Virus record (IMG/VR): IMGVR_UViG_3300005466_000073
Span: 1-24,548 of that record
Strand: one strand, 5' to 3'
From: a virus
DNA: 24,548 bases
Positions 22,869 through 24,548 of the stretch are shown in pieces (position 1 is the first letter of the stretch; each line of letters opens with the position of its first letter). The position numbers and the translations under genes are program-made. The notes under the pieces were generated by a model, which saw nothing but the letters and a program-made list of their open reading frames with translations, had not been told where the DNA came from and did no database searches.

Positions 22869-23279
22869 TCACTCGACGCCGTCCTTTCTGTCGGACTCCC
22901 GCAGCTTCCGGTCGATGATCTCGGTCCAGAGATGCAGGCGCTTGGGTGACTTGCGGACGTAGGCCGTGACGACCTTGTCCATGGCGAGGATCACGTACTC
23001 TTCCATCTCGTCGGTCAGCCAGCCGAGGCACATCGGCATCAGGATGACGTGGAGCAGTTCGTGGACGACGGTCCCGATGTGATCGATGCCGTCGGCGGTC
23101 TGCTGGTTGGCGTCGACCTTGATCTGGATGTTGGTCGGCGGGAAGAGGTCGTCCCAGACGCACAGGCCCTGCTGGGCCTTCATCGGGGTGTAGCGGAGGG
23201 TGACTTCAGGGTGCTGGAGTAGCTCCAGACACGTCCGGTGCAGCTTCGGGAGGTTGAGGGGGTACTTGCCGCCCTTCAT
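22869..23279 (-). CDS. HELLH-type metallopeptidase-like protein
   Basis: A 136-residue protein from ATG 23279, chosen over the TTG at 23297 because GAGG lies 6 bases ahead of it. It contains HIGTVVHELLHVILMP, an HExxH zinc motif (HELLH) as in zincin metallopeptidases, followed by WLTDEMEEYVILAMDKVVTA, whose acids (EMEE) could provide the third ligand. The first 70 residues are beta-rich. Small phage proteins with 'HExLHVLL' motifs are known, but substrates are generally not established. It overlaps the small-terminase 3' end by 74 bases and so is co-translated with packaging genes. It could be a protease or simply a zinc-binding protein; the motif does not prove activity. Confidence 0.72.
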   Translation of the reverse strand: MKGGKYPLNLPKLHRTCLELLQHPEVTLRYTPMKAQQGLCVWDDLFPPTNIQIKVDANQQTADGIDHIGTVVHELLHVILMPMCLGWLTDEMEEYVILAMDKVVTAYVRKSPKRLHLWTEIIDRKLRESDRKDGVE

Positions 23280-23826
23280 CGGATACCTCGAAAGCAAGAT
23301 GGAGAGCCGCTGTGGTCACCTTGGCCCCAGCAGCGATCATGAGGTCGGCCATCCTGCGGGAGGCCGCCTCGAAGGTCATGGGGGCACGAGGGCCCAGTTG
23401 CTTCTCCCGCTGCCTCTCCTTCAGCTTCGCCCACATCTGCGAGGCAGACATGCGGGTGTCGGGATGGAGGTTCGGGTCGAAGGCGAAGCGGATGCACTGC
23501 TTCAGCATCGCGGACGAGACCTGCTCGTCGGTCGCCTTGTCGTCTGTCAGGGCTGCCATGTCGGCGATCGCCTGCATGGCCGTGTGGTCCAGCATCTGGG
23601 CCGGCGGGGTCGGAGATTCGACCAGCGGGGCCGTCGGCTTGGGGGCGGGGGCGGTCTTCCGGGTGGAGCGGCCGACAGTGAGGAGCCCTTCGGCGACCAG
23701 TTCCCGGCGCACGAGGGAGATCAGGGGCTCGGAGCAGTCGGCTCCCATGGCCTGTTCCTTGATCGACTCGTCCTTGTGGGCGAGGATGTACTCCCGGGCC
23801 CGTTCCTTTCGTGTCTGAGGAGCCAT
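23206..23826 (-). CDS. Putative terminase small subunit (TerS)
   Basis: A 206-residue protein, first gene of the leftward operon, starting at ATG 23826. AGGAGG is present but 14 bases away, longer than ideal; an in-frame TGA closes the frame just upstream. Residues about 5-50 (TRKERAREYILAHKDESIKE, then SLVRRELVAEGLLTV) read as a winged helix-turn-helix. A Pro/Ala/Lys linker (54-77) leads to a helical core (EQVSSAMLKQCIRFAFDPNL, MSASQMWAKLKERQREKQL), like the DNA-binding and oligomerisation domains of TerS. Position upstream of TerL supports the call. TerS would recognise the phage packaging site and present DNA to TerL. A transcription regulator is the main alternative. Confidence 0.6.
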   Translation of the reverse strand: MAPQTRKERAREYILAHKDESIKEQAMGADCSEPLISLVRRELVAEGLLTVGRSTRKTAPAPKPTAPLVESPTPPAQMLDHTAMQAIADMAALTDDKATDEQVSSAMLKQCIRFAFDPNLHPDTRMSASQMWAKLKERQREKQLGPRAPMTFEAASRRMADLMIAAGAKVTTAALHLAFEVSDEGRQVPPQPPEAAPDVSGATPAP

Positions 23827-24017
23827 AAGTTCTGGTAGGCCCTCCTTTCATCCGGTAAGTGTGGGCCCAGCACAGGGCAACGGCGGAACGCACACGCGCG
23901 TTTACGGTGGCTGCCTCGCTGGTTCCGGACCCCTGTTATAGAGGTCCACGTTTTTCTGCGATCCGGGTGCTGCGTACAACTTCCTGACAACTTTTGGGGT
24001 CTGTCCGGGGCCCCACT

Positions 24018-24033
24018 TGGCACGAACCTTGCT
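24018..24033 (+). promoter_or_regulatory. Sigma-54-like element A
   Basis: TGGCACGAACCTTGCT matches the -24/-12 promoter consensus at every conserved base, with GG at 24019-24020 and GC at 24031-24032. It points rightwards, 25 bases ahead of element B. Confidence 0.65.
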
Positions 24034-24042
24034 AGCGCCCGT

Positions 24043-24058
24043 TGGCACGCTCCTTGCG
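24043..24058 (+). promoter_or_regulatory. Sigma-54-like element B
   Basis: TGGCACGCTCCTTGCG, GG-N10-GC spacing exact. Only the last W position deviates (G). Same strand as element A. Confidence 0.62.
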
Positions 24059-24060
24059 AT

Positions 24061-24076
24061 AGCATGAACCATGCCA
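24061..24076 (-). promoter_or_regulatory. Sigma-54-like element C
   Basis: On the minus strand TGGCATGGTTCATGCT, GG-N10-GC. It differs from the consensus at CAT for CAC and ATGC for TTGC. Points leftwards to the TerS-led operon. It is almost identical to element H (TGGCATGGAACATGCT). Confidence 0.5.
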
Positions 24077-24098
24077 ACACGTTAGCCCCACGCGCCTA

Positions 24099-24114
24099 TG
24101 CAAGCGCCATGCCA
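24099..24114 (-). promoter_or_regulatory. Sigma-54-like element D
   Basis: On the minus strand TGGCATGGCGCTTGCA, with the full TTGCA -12 box and GG-N10-GC spacing. It points leftwards and ends 273 bases upstream of the TerS start. Confidence 0.58.
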
Positions 24115-24163
24115 GCCCGAGGCGATGTTCCACTCTGCAACAGCACGGGGTACGTACATAGCA

Positions 24164-24179
24164 TGGCACACTTCTTGCT
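24164..24179 (+). promoter_or_regulatory. Sigma-54-like element E
   Basis: TGGCACACTTCTTGCT, rightward. GG-N10-GC spacing exact and TTGCT intact. Confidence 0.62.
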
Positions 24180-24251
24180 CCAAGTGTGACGCCGGACGCA
24201 ACTTTCGGACCAACGCGGCATCGGAGCGTGTCAAGAATGCAAGCGACAGGT

Positions 24252-24267
24252 TGGCACATTCCTTGCA
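24252..24267 (+). promoter_or_regulatory. Sigma-54-like element F
   Basis: TGGCACATTCCTTGCA preceded by T, matching YTGGCAC(A)-N4-TTGCA. Rightward. Confidence 0.63.
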
Positions 24268-24413
24268 TGGCCCCCGTTGCGTGCGTTCCATTCTGAAACA
24301 CCACCAGAGTAAGCCCTTGCGCCTCAGTGAGTTACGCCGGAACGCTCCCACGCTTCCAAGGATGCCCTACAATCGCGTCGACCCCCCTCCGAGGGTGTCC
24401 GTACTACCCCCTG

Positions 24414-24444
24414 TGTCAAGCCCTTGTCCCCCAACGACTTGACA
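24414..24444. repeat. Inverted heptamer TGTCAAG...CTTGACA
   Basis: TGTCAAG (24414-24420) and CTTGACA (24438-24444) face away from each other with 17 bases between. A third TGTCAAG is at 24229-24235. Each contains TTGACA, a sigma-70 -35 sequence, but no matching TATAAT lies at 16-18 bases, so an operator is as likely as a promoter. Confidence 0.5.
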
Positions 24445-24504
24445 TTTAGATTGGCGCAGGCTGGCGGGCCATCTTCCTGTCCAGCCTTCGTCAGGCCGTT
24501 GTCA

Positions 24505-24520
24505 CGGCACGGCTCTTGCT
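24505..24520 (+). promoter_or_regulatory. Sigma-54-like element G
   Basis: CGGCACGGCTCTTGCT, rightward. The first T is C, but GG-N10-GC and TTGCT are kept. It ends 28 bases from the window edge, so a transcript from it would lie outside. Confidence 0.55.
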
Positions 24521-24524
24521 CCCC

Positions 24525-24540
24525 AGCATGTTCCATGCCA
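24525..24540 (-). promoter_or_regulatory. Sigma-54-like element H
   Basis: On the minus strand TGGCATGGAACATGCT, GG-N10-GC. Paired tail-to-tail with element G only 4 bases away, and nearly identical to element C. Confidence 0.48.
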
Positions 24541-24548
24541 CCGACACT

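Larger units (their letters stand above)
23827..24548. promoter_or_regulatory. Intergenic control region with clustered sigma-54-like elements
   Basis: 722 bases without a convincing gene. The frames seen in it are short, Cys/Arg-rich and mutually overlapping. It lies upstream of the leftward structural operon and opens to the right toward genes outside the window. It contains eight copies of a TGGCAYR-N4-(T/A)TGC element in both orientations (listed separately), a heptamer CTTGACA/TGTCAAG present three times, and a GGCTGG/CCAGCC inverted repeat at 24459-24486. The first 140 bases next to TerS (23827-23970) show no such element. It could hold divergent promoters, an origin of replication or a packaging site. 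Confidence 0.75.

Noticed and set aside
23926-23947. GGACC...GGTCC inverted repeat with TTATAG between
   Set aside because: A possible -10-like sequence, but no -35 at 16-18 bases and only 5-base arms. Too weak to call.
24001-24017. GGGG...CCCC hairpin as a terminator
   Set aside because: The stem can form (TGGGG/CCCCA) but no U-run follows on either strand.
24032-24536. Minus-strand frames of 70-90 codons in the intergenic region
   Set aside because: Three mutually overlapping frames with Cys/Arg-rich, non-protein-like composition lie across the repeated elements, with no recognisable ribosome-binding site.
1-24548. tRNA genes, CRISPR arrays, insertion sequences, integrase or attachment sites
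   Set aside because: Looked for on both strands. No cloverleaf-like tRNA, no regularly spaced repeats, no transposase or integrase signature and no flanking direct repeats were seen.

Overview
This window is one arm of a tailed-phage (or prophage) genome. It is GC-rich, densely packed, and almost every gene lies on the minus strand, so transcription runs from about 23.8 kb leftwards to position 1. No tRNA, rRNA, CRISPR array, integrase, transposase or bacterial housekeeping gene is visible. The order is terminase, portal, scaffold, SU10-type major capsid protein, head-tail adaptor, very large tail (nozzle-like) protein, fibre, then probable internal/ejected proteins. Together with the absence of a tape-measure, sheath or tail-tube gene, this points to a short-tailed phage (podovirus) with a phiEco32/SU10-like head module. 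The host cannot be read from this window.

Layout, right to left. (1) 23827-24548 is non-coding and holds eight copies, in both orientations, of a 16-base element matching the bacterial sigma-54 (-24/-12) promoter consensus TGGCACG-N4-TTGCW with exact GG-N10-GC spacing. (2) 21552-23826 carries a probable small terminase, a small HELLH-type metallopeptidase-like protein, two small proteins (one with a zinc finger) and a GT-A-like glycosyltransferase. (3) 16577-21555 carries a zinc-ribbon protein whose frame runs 331 bases into the large terminase gene, the large terminase, a DEDDy 3'-5' exonuclease-like protein, and the portal, which starts at TTG. (4) 13479-16580 holds small proteins (one previously hidden 57-residue ORF and one DUF6496-like), the scaffold and the major capsid protein, closed by a strong stem-loop terminator. 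(5) 12473-13407 has four tiny charged proteins. (6) 3762-12457 holds a beta-rich adhesin/decoration-like protein, a small helical protein, a GT-B glycosyltransferase, the adaptor, the large tail protein, a fibre-like protein and a small beta protein. (7) 1-3751 holds two Ala/Gln-rich proteins and a third, at least 630 residues long, that runs off the left edge. All three look like internal or ejected virion proteins.

How the genes fit together: TerS and TerL package DNA through the portal into a shell built from the capsid protein on the scaffold. The adaptor, large tail protein and fibre form the short tail, and the 1-3.7 kb proteins probably enter the cell with the DNA. The two glycosyltransferases, one inside the tail module, suggest that virion proteins or the host surface are glycosylated. 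Most junctions are tight (1-20 bases, or 4-base GTGA/TTGA overlaps) and at least seven genes share a GAGGTAAC/GAGGTGA-type ribosome-binding site, consistent with a few long, translationally coupled transcripts.

The most unusual items are the sigma-54-like element cluster, a domain of about 155 residues shared by two virion proteins 7 kb apart, Ig-like insertions in the adaptor and the large tail protein, a Cys/His cluster inserted in the TerL nuclease domain, and the exonuclease between TerL and portal. All functional calls rest on reading the sequence and family knowledge; no search was run.
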